Assembly: GCF_031624495.1 (NCBI RefSeq)
Contig: NZ_JAMQOP010000001.1
Span: 1,488,001-1,552,000, forward strand
Reading direction: 5' to 3'
Length of the DNA stretch: 64,000 nucleotides
From: Halogeometricum sp. S1BR25-6
Lineage (GTDB): Archaea; Halobacteriota; Halobacteria; Halobacteriales; Haloferacaceae
Positions 42,045 to 51,564 of the stretch are shown here, in pieces. The stretch's first letter is position 1, and each line of letters starts with the position of its first letter. The position numbers and the translations under genes are program-made. The notes beneath the pieces are model-generated. The model did not search any database, had not been told where the DNA came from, and worked only from the letters and a program-made list of their open reading frames with translations.

Positions 42045-44444
42045 ATGACCGCCGCGACGCGAGTGAGGCGCGTGAACTGGCAGGCCGTCTTCGGCCACCC
42101 CGAACCCTACCCCGAGCAAGCCGACGGCATCGACGCCGCCGTCGACGCCGCCGAGGACGGCGGCTTCCTCGTCGTCGAGGGGGCGTGCGGGACGGGCAAG
42201 ACGATGCTCGCGCTCACGGCCGGCATCGACCGGGTCCGCGACCCCGACTCCGACTACGAACGGGTGCTCGTGCTGACGAGCGTGAAACAGCAACTCAGGC
42301 AGTTCGAGGAGGACCTGCGGACCGTCAACGCGAACCTGCCCGACGACTGGAACCCGGTCTCGGCGCTGACGCTCGTGGGGAAGGCGGACGTCTGCCCCTA
42401 CAGCAGAGAGAACGTCGCCGGCATCGACGACTCGACGGTGTACGACCGCTGCGAGGGACTCAGAGAGCGGACGCGAAACCTGGTCGGGGACGGTGGCCTC
42501 GCCTCCACCGGGAAACTCGTCGAGGAGGCGCGCGCGGCGCAGACGGGTCTCCTCGACTCGGGGGCGACCGGCGGCCCCGACTACCTCGAAACCGCCGGCG
42601 AACCGACGCCGTACCTTCCCGAAACGTCGGAGTACGAGGACACCGAGTACTGCCCCTTCTACGCGACGTTCCTCGACGACCTACCAGAAGAGGGCGACCC
42701 GATAGAGGCCGTCCCGTTCGACGTGACCGAGTTGGGTCTCATCGACACCGAGGAACTCGTGCGCCTGTCGGCCGGGTACGGCACCTGCCCGCACTCGGTC
42801 ATGGGCGCGGTCCTGCCGCACGTCGAAGTCGTCGTCGGGAATTACTACCACGCGTTCGACCCGACGACGGTGGGGTCGTTCACGGGCGCCCTCCTCGACG
42901 AGTCGACGTTCGTCGTCTGCGACGAGGCGCACATGCTCGAACCGCGCGTCCGCGAACTCGTCAGCGACGGCGTGGGCGACGCCACCCTGCGCGACGCCGA
43001 GAACGAACTGACGCGCGTGATTCAACCCGTCGAGTTCGACGGCGACGGACGGGAGAGCGAGGACGCAGACCTCGTCCGCGGCGAACTCGAAGAGAGCGAC
43101 GTGACGCTCCGCGAACTGAAGGAGACGCGCGAGTTCGTTCGGGACCTGCGCGAGGAACTCGACCGGCGCGTGACGGCGCATCTAGATGGGGAACTGCCGG
43201 ACTGGCGCGCCGACCTCACCCGACTCGACGACGACGAGATTCCGCTCCGCGACCCGGAAGAACCCGCCGAGGACGAACTGACCGCATGGGCCGGCGAGAA
43301 CGGGTACGACGAGGGGACGTGGGTGCGCGCGGAGTCCGTCGGCGCCGTCGTCGCCCGCGTACTGAACAGCGCCGAGGAGGAGGACGCGCGCCGCGCCGCG
43401 CCGGCCGTCGGGCGGACGCTGGCGAACTGGGCGCGCGCGGACCACACGGGCTACTTCCGCGAGATAGAACTCGACCGGACGTGGGACGAGACCGAACGGG
43501 CGGACTCCTGGCGCCGGGCGTACAACGCGCACCTCGCCCTGCACAACTGCGTCCCCGGCGACGCCATCGCCGAGCGACTGGGCGAGTTCGGCGGCGGCGT
43601 CCTCATGTCGGCGACGCTCGCCCCCCTCGACGTCTTCCGCGAGGTGACGGGGCTGAACGCCCTCGAAGCCGACGACCGTCCGGTGGTCGAACGGACGTAC
43701 GGACTCGCCTTCCCCGAGGAGAACCGGGCGTCGTTCGCCGTCGATGCGCCGAAGTTCACCTACGAGAACCGCGGCCCGCCGGGCGAGGAGAATCCGACGC
43801 GGCGCGCGCACGTCGATGCCTGCGCCGAGATAGCCCGGTCGCCGGGAAACGTCCTCGTCGGGATGCCGAGTTACGCCGAGGCGGAGTGGATGGGGGGCGA
43901 GTTAGAGTCCAGACTGTCGAAGACCGTCCTCCTCGACGAGGCGTCCGACGACGGCGCGACCGAACGCCTGAAGGCCGACTTCTTCGGCGGCGAGGAGAAG
44001 GTGCTCGTGACGAGTCTGCGCGGGACCCTGACCGAAGGCGTCGACTACCGCGGCGACCGACTCGCCGCGGCCGTCGTCTGCGGCGTCCCCATCATCAACA
44101 CGTCGAGTCCGCGCACGCGGGCGGTGAAGACGGCGTACGACCGGGAGTTCGGGGACGGTCCCGCGAGCGGAGCGAGCGGGAGCATGCGAGGCGGAACGTC
44201 TCGAAGCGGATTCGAGGCGGCTCTCACCGTCCCGGCGGTCCGGAAGGCCAGACAGGCCGTCGGCCGCGTCATCCGCGGCCCCGAGGAGGTTGGCGTCCGC
44301 GCCTTCGTCGACGCGCGCTACGCCCGCGATTCGTGGAACGGCGTTCGGGAGTACTTCCCCGAAGAGGAAAGAGCGGAGTTCTCGCCGGTCAGCACGGATA
44401 TGCTCCGATTCGGCGTCGACCGATTCTGGTCGTCCGTCGAGTGA
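42045..44444 (+). CDS. XPD/DinG-type DNA helicase with Fe-S cluster
   Basis: A 799-residue superfamily-2 5'-3' helicase for repair. Walker A EGACGTGKT is at 45-53 and the DEAH box at 293-296. Four cysteines between them, C117, C136, C203 and C248, have the spacing of an XPD [4Fe-4S] site. The C-terminal half has GVLMSATLAPLD, GTLTEGVDYRGDRLAAAVVC and AVGRVIRGPEEVG. Residues ~705-725 hold a Gly/Ser/Arg insertion encoded by a repeat-like DNA tract. The start ATG at 42045 fits the family. Confidence 0.93.
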   Translation: MTAATRVRRVNWQAVFGHPEPYPEQADGIDAAVDAAEDGGFLVVEGACGTGKTMLALTAGIDRVRDPDSDYERVLVLTSVKQQLRQFEEDLRTVNANLPDDWNPVSALTLVGKADVCPYSRENVAGIDDSTVYDRCEGLRERTRNLVGDGGLASTGKLVEEARAAQTGLLDSGATGGPDYLETAGEPTPYLPETSEYEDTEYCPFYATFLDDLPEEGDPIEAVPFDVTELGLIDTEELVRLSAGYGTCPHSVMGAVLPHVEVVVGNYYHAFDPTTVGSFTGALLDESTFVVCDEAHMLEPRVRELVSDGVGDATLRDAENELTRVIQPVEFDGDGRESEDADLVRGELEESDVTLRELKETREFVRDLREELDRRVTAHLDGELPDWRADLTRLDDDEIPLRDPEEPAEDELTAWAGENGYDEGTWVRAESVGAVVARVLNSAEEEDARRAAPAVGRTLANWARADHTGYFREIELDRTWDETERADSWRRAYNAHLALHNCVPGDAIAERLGEFGGGVLMSATLAPLDVFREVTGLNALEADDRPVVERTYGLAFPEENRASFAVDAPKFTYENRGPPGEENPTRRAHVDACAEIARSPGNVLVGMPSYAEAEWMGGELESRLSKTVLLDEASDDGATERLKADFFGGEEKVLVTSLRGTLTEGVDYRGDRLAAAVVCGVPIINTSSPRTRAVKTAYDREFGDGPASGASGSMRGGTSRSGFEAALTVPAVRKARQAVGRVIRGPEEVGVRAFVDARYARDSWNGVREYFPEEERAEFSPVSTDMLRFGVDRFWSSVE

Positions 44445-44450
44445 GCGTCG

Positions 44451-44633
44451 CTACCCCCCGAACTTCTCGCGGCACGCCTCCGAACAGAAGTGGCGATGCC
44501 GGACAGTGCCGTCCTCAACCCAGGTGACGACGCGGTGCGTGGGCGACTGGAGTATCGGTTCGTCGCAGTTCGCGCAGGCGGGAGCGTCGGATTCGTCGAC
44601 GTCCTCCCCGAGACTAGAAGTCGGGTCTACCAT
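44451..44633 (-). CDS. Small TRASH-like zinc-finger protein
   Basis: A 60-residue protein with two cysteine pairs, C20-A-N-C23 and C50-x3-C54 in RHRHFCSEACREKFGG. This resembles the TRASH/MYM-type metal-binding fold often seen in haloarchaeal metal-response proteins (DUF7576-like, unverified). The region between has THRVVTWVEDGTVRH. It may sense or carry metal or bind a partner. Its stop is 6 nt from that of the XPD-type helicase gene, which converges on it. Confidence 0.78.
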   Translation of the reverse strand: MVDPTSSLGEDVDESDAPACANCDEPILQSPTHRVVTWVEDGTVRHRHFCSEACREKFGG

Positions 44634-44725
44634 CTTTCGCGGAGAGAACGGCCGGACGCACTTCACTCCGACCGAGGTGGCGGAACTTGCCTCGGCGCGG
44701 TGCGGCGCGGTGGGTCTAATCCGAG

Positions 44726-46135
44726 TCACGCGCCGCGGTTCGCCGGGTGCTCGACCGCGAGTTCCGTCTCCGCGTCCCCCTCGCCGACGTCGACGCCGCG
44801 TTCGCGCCCGCCGGGCCAGCGGACCCGGACCGCCTCCGGTACCGCCGCCGCGGCGGTGTCGCCGCCGAGGCCGAAGTGCGCGACTGGTTCGGTCTGGCAG
44901 AGGTAGCCCGACCCGCCGTCGACGAGTCGCGTCTGCGTTCCGCGGTCGGTTCGGAGCGTCACGACGGCGTTGCGCGCGGGCGCGCCGTGTTCGGTCAGCG
45001 GCCGGACGCGGAGCCACCCGTTGTCGTTCGGCGCGGCGTACAGCGACAGCGGTTGCGGCCCGATTTCGCCGTGGACGACGAGCAGTTCTAGCGTCCCGTC
45101 GCCGTCGACGTCGCACACCGTCGCGCCGGTGCCGAGACCGCGCGGTTCCGACGCCGCGCCGGGGTCGGAAGCGACCCACGCGCCGTCTCGGTACCGGAGG
45201 AGTCGGTTCGGCGCGCCCATCGCGTTGACGAACACCTCGGGGGCGCCGTCGTTGTCGAAGTCGGCCGCGAGGACGGTCCGCGTCCGCGTGGGTTCGGCCC
45301 ACTCGGCGGGGGCGACGTCGACGAACGTCGGGTCGCCGTCGCTCCCGTTCCCTTCTCCGCCGGTCCGACGCTCGAAGAGGCGGTTCGGCCCCTCCCAGTT
45401 GCCGACCACGAGGTCGAACGCGCCGTCGCCGTCGGGGTCGACGAGGGCGACGCCGCGGGCGTGTTCGGCCGGCGCGTCGAGGGCCAACTCGTCGGCGACG
45501 TCGGTGAAGCGGCCGCCGTCGTTGCGGAGAAGGTAGTTCGGTCCGCGTTCGTTGCCGACGAACACGTCCGTCCGGTCGGTGACGATGGGGCCGGCGACCA
45601 GCGACCGACCGCCGGTGAGGAAGTCGACGCCGACGTCCTCGGCCATGTCGGTCACCTCGCCGTCGTCGCCGAGTTCGTAGAAGCGCATCGGCGCGCCGTA
45701 GCAGGCCAAGAGGAGACCGTAGCGGCCGGTGCCGAGTCGGTCGACGGCCGCGACGGACCGCCCGGCACGGACGTTCTCCCGGCCGGCGTTGACCGGGAGA
45801 CCGAACAGGTCCCGCCACCCGACCGCCGTCCGGTCGAACAGGCGGTCCTGCTCCGTCGAGATGCCGCCGTAGGCGTCGCTGTTGTGGACGTACACCTCCT
45901 CGTCGCCGTCGGCGTCGACGTCGGCCGCGACAACGCCGAAGGCGTGCCCGTGGGGGTCTCTGAGTGGGTCCGGCGTCACGTCCGCGAGTCCGTCGTCGCC
46001 GGCCGCCAGCACCCGGTTGTCGGTGCCGTATCCCCCGATGAACAGGCGGGGACCGCCCGGTCCCGTCGTGACGGCCGCGCCGTACCCCTTGAGTGGTCGC
46101 CGGTCGGGGAGGCGACCGGAGCGGTCCTCGAACAT
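44726..46135 (-). CDS. ASPIC/UnbV domain protein with VCBS/FG-GAP repeats (CRTAC1-like)
   Basis: A 469-residue protein. Residues ~15-370 contain a chain of VCBS/FG-GAP-type repeats, each with a Ca-binding-like D-x-D-x-D (ADVDADGDEEVYV, VDPDGDGAFDLVV, ADFDNDGAPEVFV, CDVDGDGTLELLV), forming a beta-propeller. The end (about 385-460) has the ASPIC/UnbV signature GGSGYLCQTEPVAHFGLGGD and VRVRWPGG. No signal peptide is seen at the ATG at 46135, so it seems cytosolic, unlike most relatives. Role unknown. Confidence 0.85.
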   Translation of the reverse strand: MFEDRSGRLPDRRPLKGYGAAVTTGPGGPRLFIGGYGTDNRVLAAGDDGLADVTPDPLRDPHGHAFGVVAADVDADGDEEVYVHNSDAYGGISTEQDRLFDRTAVGWRDLFGLPVNAGRENVRAGRSVAAVDRLGTGRYGLLLACYGAPMRFYELGDDGEVTDMAEDVGVDFLTGGRSLVAGPIVTDRTDVFVGNERGPNYLLRNDGGRFTDVADELALDAPAEHARGVALVDPDGDGAFDLVVGNWEGPNRLFERRTGGEGNGSDGDPTFVDVAPAEWAEPTRTRTVLAADFDNDGAPEVFVNAMGAPNRLLRYRDGAWVASDPGAASEPRGLGTGATVCDVDGDGTLELLVVHGEIGPQPLSLYAAPNDNGWLRVRPLTEHGAPARNAVVTLRTDRGTQTRLVDGGSGYLCQTEPVAHFGLGGDTAAAAVPEAVRVRWPGGRERGVDVGEGDAETELAVEHPANRGA

Positions 46136-46322
46136 ACCCCCTCTCGACGGCCGACGCCGAAAAGCGTCCCGTCCGAGACGGCGCGGTGCGCCGACCGGAC
46201 CGGACCGACCGAAACGGTTCAAAGACTGTCTTTCGAGAATCTATATTTCCGAAACGTGAACTGTCGAGCGGAGTTAGTAGAGGTTATGTAGGCTGGAGGA
46301 GCGTTCTTCGAACGAAGCGCCC

Positions 46323-46565
46323 ATGTCCGACCCATCCGCCGGCCCCGACGGAACGCCAGAGGCGCGGGACATCACCGGCGCCGACGTCGACCGTTCGGTC
46401 GACGTCGACGGCCGGAAGTTCGAGCTTCACAGCGTGGTCGTCACCTACGAAGACGACCCCGACCGGTGTACGGTGTACCCCCGGCGGAACCGCTGTCTCG
46501 AACGCGTCGAGGCGTGGCTATCGGCGGACTTCGACGCCTTCGTCGACCTCGGGGAGATGCGCTGA
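46323..46565 (+). CDS. DUF7511-like haloarchaeal protein
   Basis: An 80-residue protein with a disordered N-terminus and a conserved second half (VVTYEDDPDRCTVYPRRNRC, then ERVEAWLSADFDAFVDLGEMR) close to a recurrent haloarchaeal small family. A short inverted repeat CGTTC-TTC-GAACG lies near 46304-46316, just before the start. It converges with the MutS5 gene; the stops are one nucleotide apart. Function unknown. Confidence 0.75.
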   Translation: MSDPSAGPDGTPEARDITGADVDRSVDVDGRKFELHSVVVTYEDDPDRCTVYPRRNRCLERVEAWLSADFDAFVDLGEMR

Positions 46566-46566
46566 G

Positions 46567-48309
46567 CTATCGGACCGCGTCCGAGAGCGTCCGCTGGACC
46601 GCCTCCTCGCCGACGGCGGCCGCCAGCGCTTCGAACCCCTGTCGCTCCGACCGGTCGCGGGCGTTGGCGACCAGTCGCGAGACGATGAACTCCGGCGTCG
46701 ACTTGCCGACGGTGCCGAACCGCGGCTGGTAGTCCACTTCGAGCGCCAACTCCTCGGTCAGCCCCTCCGCGAAGATGCCGTCGATGCGCGCCTGGTCGGG
46801 GAGCGGGCTCAGTTCGTCCGCGAGGTGCGTCACGTACACCCCGAGCGCGTCCTGCCGAACCGTAAGCGACACCAACCCCTCCAGTAGGTCCGCCGCCCGT
46901 CCGGGTTCGGTGATGGCCTCGAACTCGTCGACCAACATGAGGGTCCGGCCGCCGGAGGAGAGCGGCGGGACGATGGACTTCAGCGTGGATTCGAGCACGC
47001 CCGCGTTGAAACTGGCGTGCCGGCGGTGGAAGACGATGGTGTCGAACGCGCCGACTTCGGCCTCCTCGGCGGGTACCGGCAGCCCCATCGACGCGAGCAG
47101 CGCCACCTGACAGAGTGTTTCGAGGAGCGTCGTCTTCCCGCCGGAGTTCGCGCCGGTCAGCACGGCCACCCGGTCGCCCGACGGCGGCGTCGAGTCGGGG
47201 TCGCCGCCCGTCAGTCCGTGCGTGCCGACGGCGTAGGAGACGGGGTCGACGTCCCCGGAGAGCGTGAGGTTGCGCGCGCTCCGAACCGCCAGTCCGTCGT
47301 CGACGAGTCGCGGCCGGACGAGGTCGTGTTCGGCGGCGAACCGACCCAAGGAGAGTTCGAAGGCGATGTCGGAGACGGCCGTGACGGCGGCGTCGACGTC
47401 CTCGCGAGCGGTTTCCACGTCGGCGCGGAGGTCAGCGGCGACGGACTCCTCTCTGGCCTCGGCGTCGGCCTCCAGTGCCGCGACGAGGTTTCTGAGCGTC
47501 GCGGAGGCGAAGTCGGCCTCGTCGTAGGCGTCGTCGGTCGTCGCCGACTCGACGCGCCCGCGCCGGAGGTCCGTCTCCTCGGTGACGTACTCGACGAACG
47601 CCGAGCGGAACTCGTCCAAGCTACGAACGCCGCGCGAGCGGACGGATTCGAGGGCGTCGAGGGCGCCGCTCTCCAGTTCTCTGACCGAATCGAGGCGGTC
47701 GCGCAGGCGGTCGAGTTCCTCGTCGGCGCCCGCCGAGACGGAGCCGTCGTCCTCGACGTAGCCGAGGGCGCCCGCGGCCTCGCGGAGGGCGTCGTCGTCG
47801 ATGCCGTCGAGGGCCGCGAACGTGGCCCCCCGAAGCCCCGCCTCGCGGAGCGAGAGGGCCGCCTCGACGGCCGCCCGGTCGGAGCCGCCCGCGTCGTCGT
47901 AGCGCGCGAAGGCGTCGAGCACGGCCTCGCGGGCGTCGCCGTCGAGCGACTCCCACGCCTCGCGCGCGTCGAGCACGTCGTCTAATCGGTCCTCGCGGTC
48001 CTCGACGCTATCCAGCGGCGTCAGCACGCGGATGCGGTCGGCCGCGTGCTCGGTGACGGCGTACTCGCCGGCGAGCGTCAACAGTTCGTCGTACACCTCG
48101 TGGACGTCTCGCGTCCCGAGGGCGTCCATGCCGGCGGCGCCGTTCGCGCGTCGGAGGATGCGGACGGCCCGCCCGCGGGGCAGTCCCGCGTCGGCGAGCG
48201 TCCTGATGTCGGCACCCTCGATGGCCTCGACGGCCCGTTCGACGCCGAGCGACTCGCGGAGACGCTCGCTCGTCTTCGGGCCGACCCCCCAGTAGTCCTG
48301 CAGTCGCAT
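46567..48309 (-). CDS. MutS5-family ATPase with N-terminal HhH
   Basis: A 580-residue MutS-like ATPase. A helix-hairpin-helix starts the protein (YWGVGPKTSERLRESLGV), followed by a helical core and lever region. The ABC-type ATPase has Walker A TGANSGGKTT near 388, HRRHASFNAGVLESTLKSI, and Walker B LMLVDEFEA. It lacks the mismatch-sensing domain of MutS1, as do archaeal MutS5 proteins, whose role may be in recombination or junction processing rather than mismatch repair. Confidence 0.87.
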   Translation of the reverse strand: MRLQDYWGVGPKTSERLRESLGVERAVEAIEGADIRTLADAGLPRGRAVRILRRANGAAGMDALGTRDVHEVYDELLTLAGEYAVTEHAADRIRVLTPLDSVEDREDRLDDVLDAREAWESLDGDAREAVLDAFARYDDAGGSDRAAVEAALSLREAGLRGATFAALDGIDDDALREAAGALGYVEDDGSVSAGADEELDRLRDRLDSVRELESGALDALESVRSRGVRSLDEFRSAFVEYVTEETDLRRGRVESATTDDAYDEADFASATLRNLVAALEADAEAREESVAADLRADVETAREDVDAAVTAVSDIAFELSLGRFAAEHDLVRPRLVDDGLAVRSARNLTLSGDVDPVSYAVGTHGLTGGDPDSTPPSGDRVAVLTGANSGGKTTLLETLCQVALLASMGLPVPAEEAEVGAFDTIVFHRRHASFNAGVLESTLKSIVPPLSSGGRTLMLVDEFEAITEPGRAADLLEGLVSLTVRQDALGVYVTHLADELSPLPDQARIDGIFAEGLTEELALEVDYQPRFGTVGKSTPEFIVSRLVANARDRSERQGFEALAAAVGEEAVQRTLSDAVR

Positions 48310-48420
48310 ACCGAGAACTGGGCGCGGCCGGCCTTGTAGGTTCCTCGTCTCCGTCGGCGGATTCCGCTCGGCGGCGACCGACGGCGACCGCGCCCGGACC
48401 GCTCCGGGTCGGAGCGGCGG

Positions 48421-48672
48421 TTATCGGGGCGAGAGGTGCGTGTCGCCGGGAGTCCCGTGGTCGGCGTCCTCGGCCGCCGCGGCCGAGAGCGTCTCGGCGA
48501 GGAGGCGGACGGCCGTCTGGTGGTCCTCCCGCGAGGCGCGCAGCGACCGGGCGGAGATGCCGAGCGCGCGGTACTCCGCGAACGCCTCGGATTCGACGAC
48601 CCCGCGACCGGCGAAATCCTCGGCCACGCACGTCAGGAGGGCGTGCAGGTGGACCAGTTCGTTCTTCTTCAT
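48421..48672 (-). CDS. UPF0058 family protein
   Basis: An 83-residue, mainly helical protein whose start MKKNELVHLHALLTCVAEDF is the hallmark of UPF0058 in haloarchaea and methanogens. A conserved RSLRASREDHQTAV helix follows. Structures of the family form four-helix bundles, with no known activity. It lies between the MutS5 gene and a small zinc-ribbon gene. Confidence 0.88.
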   Translation of the reverse strand: MKKNELVHLHALLTCVAEDFAGRGVVESEAFAEYRALGISARSLRASREDHQTAVRLLAETLSAAAAEDADHGTPGDTHLSPR

Positions 48673-48716
48673 CCGAGCAACCTAGGGGCTCGGGGCGGGT
48701 AAGTTTCCCGCCCGTG

Positions 48717-48878
48717 TCAGGAGGAGACGCGCTTCGCCCGCGCCTCGCGGACGTCGCCGCCGTCGCGCAGTTTGTCCTCGCAGTGGGGGCAGACGCGCGG
48801 GTCGTCGGCGCCGTCGGGGGCGAACACCCGGACGTAGTCTCGCGTCACGAACGACTCGCAGTTGCGGCACTCAGGCAT
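48717..48878 (-). CDS. Small zinc-ribbon protein (DUF7563-like)
   Basis: A 53-residue protein with two CxxC knuckles: MPECRNCESFVTRDYVRVF (C4, C7) and VCPHCEDKLRDGGDV (C30, C33). The family is common in haloarchaea and its function is unknown. The ATG at 48878 overlaps a 27-codon reading frame upstream (48871-48954) by 8 nt, which may be a coupled leader. Confidence 0.78.
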   Translation of the reverse strand: MPECRNCESFVTRDYVRVFAPDGADDPRVCPHCEDKLRDGGDVREARAKRVSS

Positions 48879-48954
48879 CCCGCGTCACCTCGGCGGGGGC
48901 CGGGGCCTGCTTCGGGGCGGTCGATTCGTCGGAGACCGGGGTTCGCTCGGACAT
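48871..48954 (-). other. 27-codon ORF overlapping the zinc-ribbon gene start
   Basis: ATG 48954 reads MSERTPVSDESTAPKQAPAP and seven more codons to TGA 48873-48871. It ends inside the zinc-ribbon gene. Its Pro/Ala/Thr content is that of a disordered peptide. It may be a translated leader or a remnant of a longer N-terminus; no evidence decides. Confidence 0.35.
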
Positions 48955-49034
48955 ACTTCGTGTGTCGAGACCCCCGGAGCGCTCCTAACTCGCCTTCCTA
49001 CGTGGTTAGGGGACGGCGAGCGAGTTGGGAAAGG

Positions 49035-49042
49035 GTATAAGT
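49035..49042 (+). promoter_or_regulatory. TATA box of the histidine kinase gene
   Basis: GTATAAGT about 70 nt before the ATG at 49109, implying a 5' leader of roughly 40 nt. Confidence 0.45.
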
Positions 49043-49108
49043 TTCGGCCGAGAACATCATACAAGCAATAACCCCCGGCGGCGAGGTTCGCGGGGCGCTA
49101 CGACAACC

Positions 49109-51457
49109 ATGGAGGACTCTACGAGACGGTCGGCGGGCGAGTTCGAGACGGGGGTGCGCGAGCACCTCGAACGCGTCTCGGACGCGGTGTTCACCGTCGA
49201 CGCCGACGACCGGTTCACCTACCTGAACGGGAAGGCGGCGACGCTGTTGGGCCGGGAGCGAGCGGAGTTGGTCGGCGCGGCGGTCACCGAGGCGTTTCCG
49301 GACGCGGAGGGTTCGCGGTTCCTCCGGGAGTGCGAGCGCGCGTGCGCCGAGGGGGAGCCGACGACGTTCACCGACTACTACGCCCCCCTGCAGAAGTGGT
49401 TCGAGGCCGACATCTACCCCGCCGAAGAGGGCGTCACGGTCTACTTCAACGACGTGACCGACCGGCGGCGCCGCGAGGAGCGTCTCGAACGCCAGCGGGA
49501 CCGCCTCGACATCCTGGAGACGTTCACGCAGGTCATCACCGAGGTGAGCAGCGCCAGCGAGGACGCCATCTCGCGGGAGCACGTCGAGCAGTTGGTGTGC
49601 AGTCGGCTAGTCGAGACGACGCCGCTGACGTTCGCGTGGATCGGCCGCATCGACGGCGACACCATCGTGCCGTCGGCGTGGGCCGGCGCGGAGCACGGGT
49701 ACCTCTCGGAGTCGTCGTTCTCCGCCGACGCCGAGAAGGCGACCGGCCAGGGACCGGTGGGCCGGGCGGTCAGGCGGAACGAGGTGCAGATAACGGCGAA
49801 CGTCGAGGCGGACGACATGTGGGGACCGTGGCGCGAGGCAGCCCTCGAACGCGGGTTCAAATCCTGTGCCTGCGTTCCCCTCGAATACCGCGGGTCGAAC
49901 TACGGCGCCCTCTCTCTGTACTCCGAGCGCGAGGGGGCGTTCGGCGACGAAGACGGGCCGAAAGACCCGCTCCAACAACTCGGCGACGCCGTCGCCCACG
50001 CCGTCGACACCGTCGAGCGGAGGCGAGAGGAGCGCGAACTGAAGCGCCGGCGCGAGGAGTTCAGCACGTTCGTCAAGGACGTCGAGGAGTACGCCATCTT
50101 CCGTCTGGACCCCGACGGCCACGTCGCCAGTTGGAACCGCGGCGCCGAGGAGATAAAGGGCTACGAGGAGTCGGAGGTGCTCGGCAAGCACTTCTCCATT
50201 TTCTACCCCGAGGACGCCGAGGACGGCTACCCCGCCGAGTTGCTCGAACAGGCGCGCACGGAGGGACAGGTCAAGGACGAGGGGTGGCGCGTCCGCAAGG
50301 ACGGCACGCGCTTTTGGGCGCTGGTGACGCTCACCGCACTGACCGACGACGGCGGCGCCTGCCGGGGGTTCGTGAAAGTCGTCCGCGACATGACCGACCG
50401 GAAGCGCCGCGAACGCCGCCTTGACGCCGTGTTCAACCGAACCTTCCAGTTCATGGGGCTGATGGACCCCGACGGGACGGTGGTGAAGGTGAACGACGCC
50501 GCCACGGAGTTCGCGGGCGCCGACCGCGAGGAACTCATCGGCAAGCGCTTCTGGGAGGCGCCCTGGTGGGACGCCAGCGAGGACACCACCGCCGGACTGA
50601 AAGACGCCATTAGATGGGCCGCCGCGGGCGAGTTCGTCCGTTACGAGGCCACCGGGGCGGACCCGCGGACGGGCGCGGAACTCGTCCTCGATTTCTCCAT
50701 CACGCCCGTCACCGACGAGATGGGCGAAGTCGTCCTCTTGGTCCCCGAGGGGCGCGACATCACCGAGCGCAAACAGCGCGAACGCGAACTCAGACAGGAG
50801 CGCGAGCGACTGGAGTTCATGAACCGCATCCTCCGGCACAACCTCCTCAACGGTCTCAACGTCGTCAGCGCGCGGGCGGAGATTCTGGAGGACTTCGTCG
50901 ACGAACCGGGGCGGACGCATCTCTCGACGGTGCGCGGCCGCATCGAGGAGATGGTCGACCTCGTGGAGACGATGCGCTCGTTCACCAAGGCCATCGTCCA
51001 CAGCGAGGCGCACGAACTGGAGGCACATCCCCTCGGGAAGACGCTCGTACGCGAACTCGAACGCATCGACGACGACAACGAGAACGTCGTCATCTCGACG
51101 GAGCGACCCATCCCAGACGTCGACGTCCTCGCCGACGACCTGTTACCCCAGGTGTTCGAGAACGTCCTCACGAACGCCGTCCAACACAACGACAAGGCCG
51201 TCCCGCGCATCGTCGTCGACGTCGAGGAGTGCACCGACGGCATGGTCGCCGTCCGAATCGAGGACAACGGCCCCGGCGTTCCCGACGAGGAGAAGCGCCA
51301 CATCGTCGAGAAAGGCGTCGAAGGACTCGCGACGCCCGGCAGCGGGTTCGGACTCTACCTCGTGAAGGAACTCGTCGACAGTTACGGCGGCACCATCGAC
51401 GTGAGCGACAACGACCCCACCGGCGCCATCTTCACCATCGTGCTCCAAACAGTGTGA
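49109..51457 (+). CDS. PAS-GAF-PAS-PAS histidine kinase
   Basis: A 782-residue cytosolic sensor kinase without membrane segments. Domains: PAS (about 15-125), GAF (about 150-305, with SWAGAEHGYL-type motif and CACVPL), PAS (about 325-450), PAS (about 455-575), HisKA with H at 576 (RILRHNLLNGLNVV), and HATPase_c with N-box NVLTNAVQHN, G1 DNGPGVP and G2 GSGFGLYLV. It probably senses a redox, light or small-molecule signal. The receiver-Bat regulator gene follows 107 nt downstream and is the likely partner. Confidence 0.93.
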   Translation: MEDSTRRSAGEFETGVREHLERVSDAVFTVDADDRFTYLNGKAATLLGRERAELVGAAVTEAFPDAEGSRFLRECERACAEGEPTTFTDYYAPLQKWFEADIYPAEEGVTVYFNDVTDRRRREERLERQRDRLDILETFTQVITEVSSASEDAISREHVEQLVCSRLVETTPLTFAWIGRIDGDTIVPSAWAGAEHGYLSESSFSADAEKATGQGPVGRAVRRNEVQITANVEADDMWGPWREAALERGFKSCACVPLEYRGSNYGALSLYSEREGAFGDEDGPKDPLQQLGDAVAHAVDTVERRREERELKRRREEFSTFVKDVEEYAIFRLDPDGHVASWNRGAEEIKGYEESEVLGKHFSIFYPEDAEDGYPAELLEQARTEGQVKDEGWRVRKDGTRFWALVTLTALTDDGGACRGFVKVVRDMTDRKRRERRLDAVFNRTFQFMGLMDPDGTVVKVNDAATEFAGADREELIGKRFWEAPWWDASEDTTAGLKDAIRWAAAGEFVRYEATGADPRTGAELVLDFSITPVTDEMGEVVLLVPEGRDITERKQRERELRQERERLEFMNRILRHNLLNGLNVVSARAEILEDFVDEPGRTHLSTVRGRIEEMVDLVETMRSFTKAIVHSEAHELEAHPLGKTLVRELERIDDDNENVVISTERPIPDVDVLADDLLPQVFENVLTNAVQHNDKAVPRIVVDVEECTDGMVAVRIEDNGPGVPDEEKRHIVEKGVEGLATPGSGFGLYLVKELVDSYGGTIDVSDNDPTGAIFTIVLQTV

Positions 51458-51524
51458 ACCGAGACCGGGACGTTCTTTCTGTTCGTTAGTGTCCCCCGGT
51501 GGATAAATTCGACCGACGAGGGGC

Positions 51525-51538
51525 CAGATATATATCTG
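51525..51538 (+). promoter_or_regulatory. Palindromic TATA box of the receiver-Bat gene
   Basis: CAGATATATATCTG is a 14-bp perfect palindrome centred 33 nt before the ATG at 51565. It serves as a TATA element and may also allow regulator binding. Confidence 0.55.
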
Positions 51539-51564
51539 TGGGGGCAGTTCGAAAAGCTATCAGC

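Noticed and set aside
41978-44527. An 849-residue arginine-rich frame on the plus strand
   Set aside because: Overlaps the XPD-type helicase in another frame; Arg/Gly/Pro-rich shadow.
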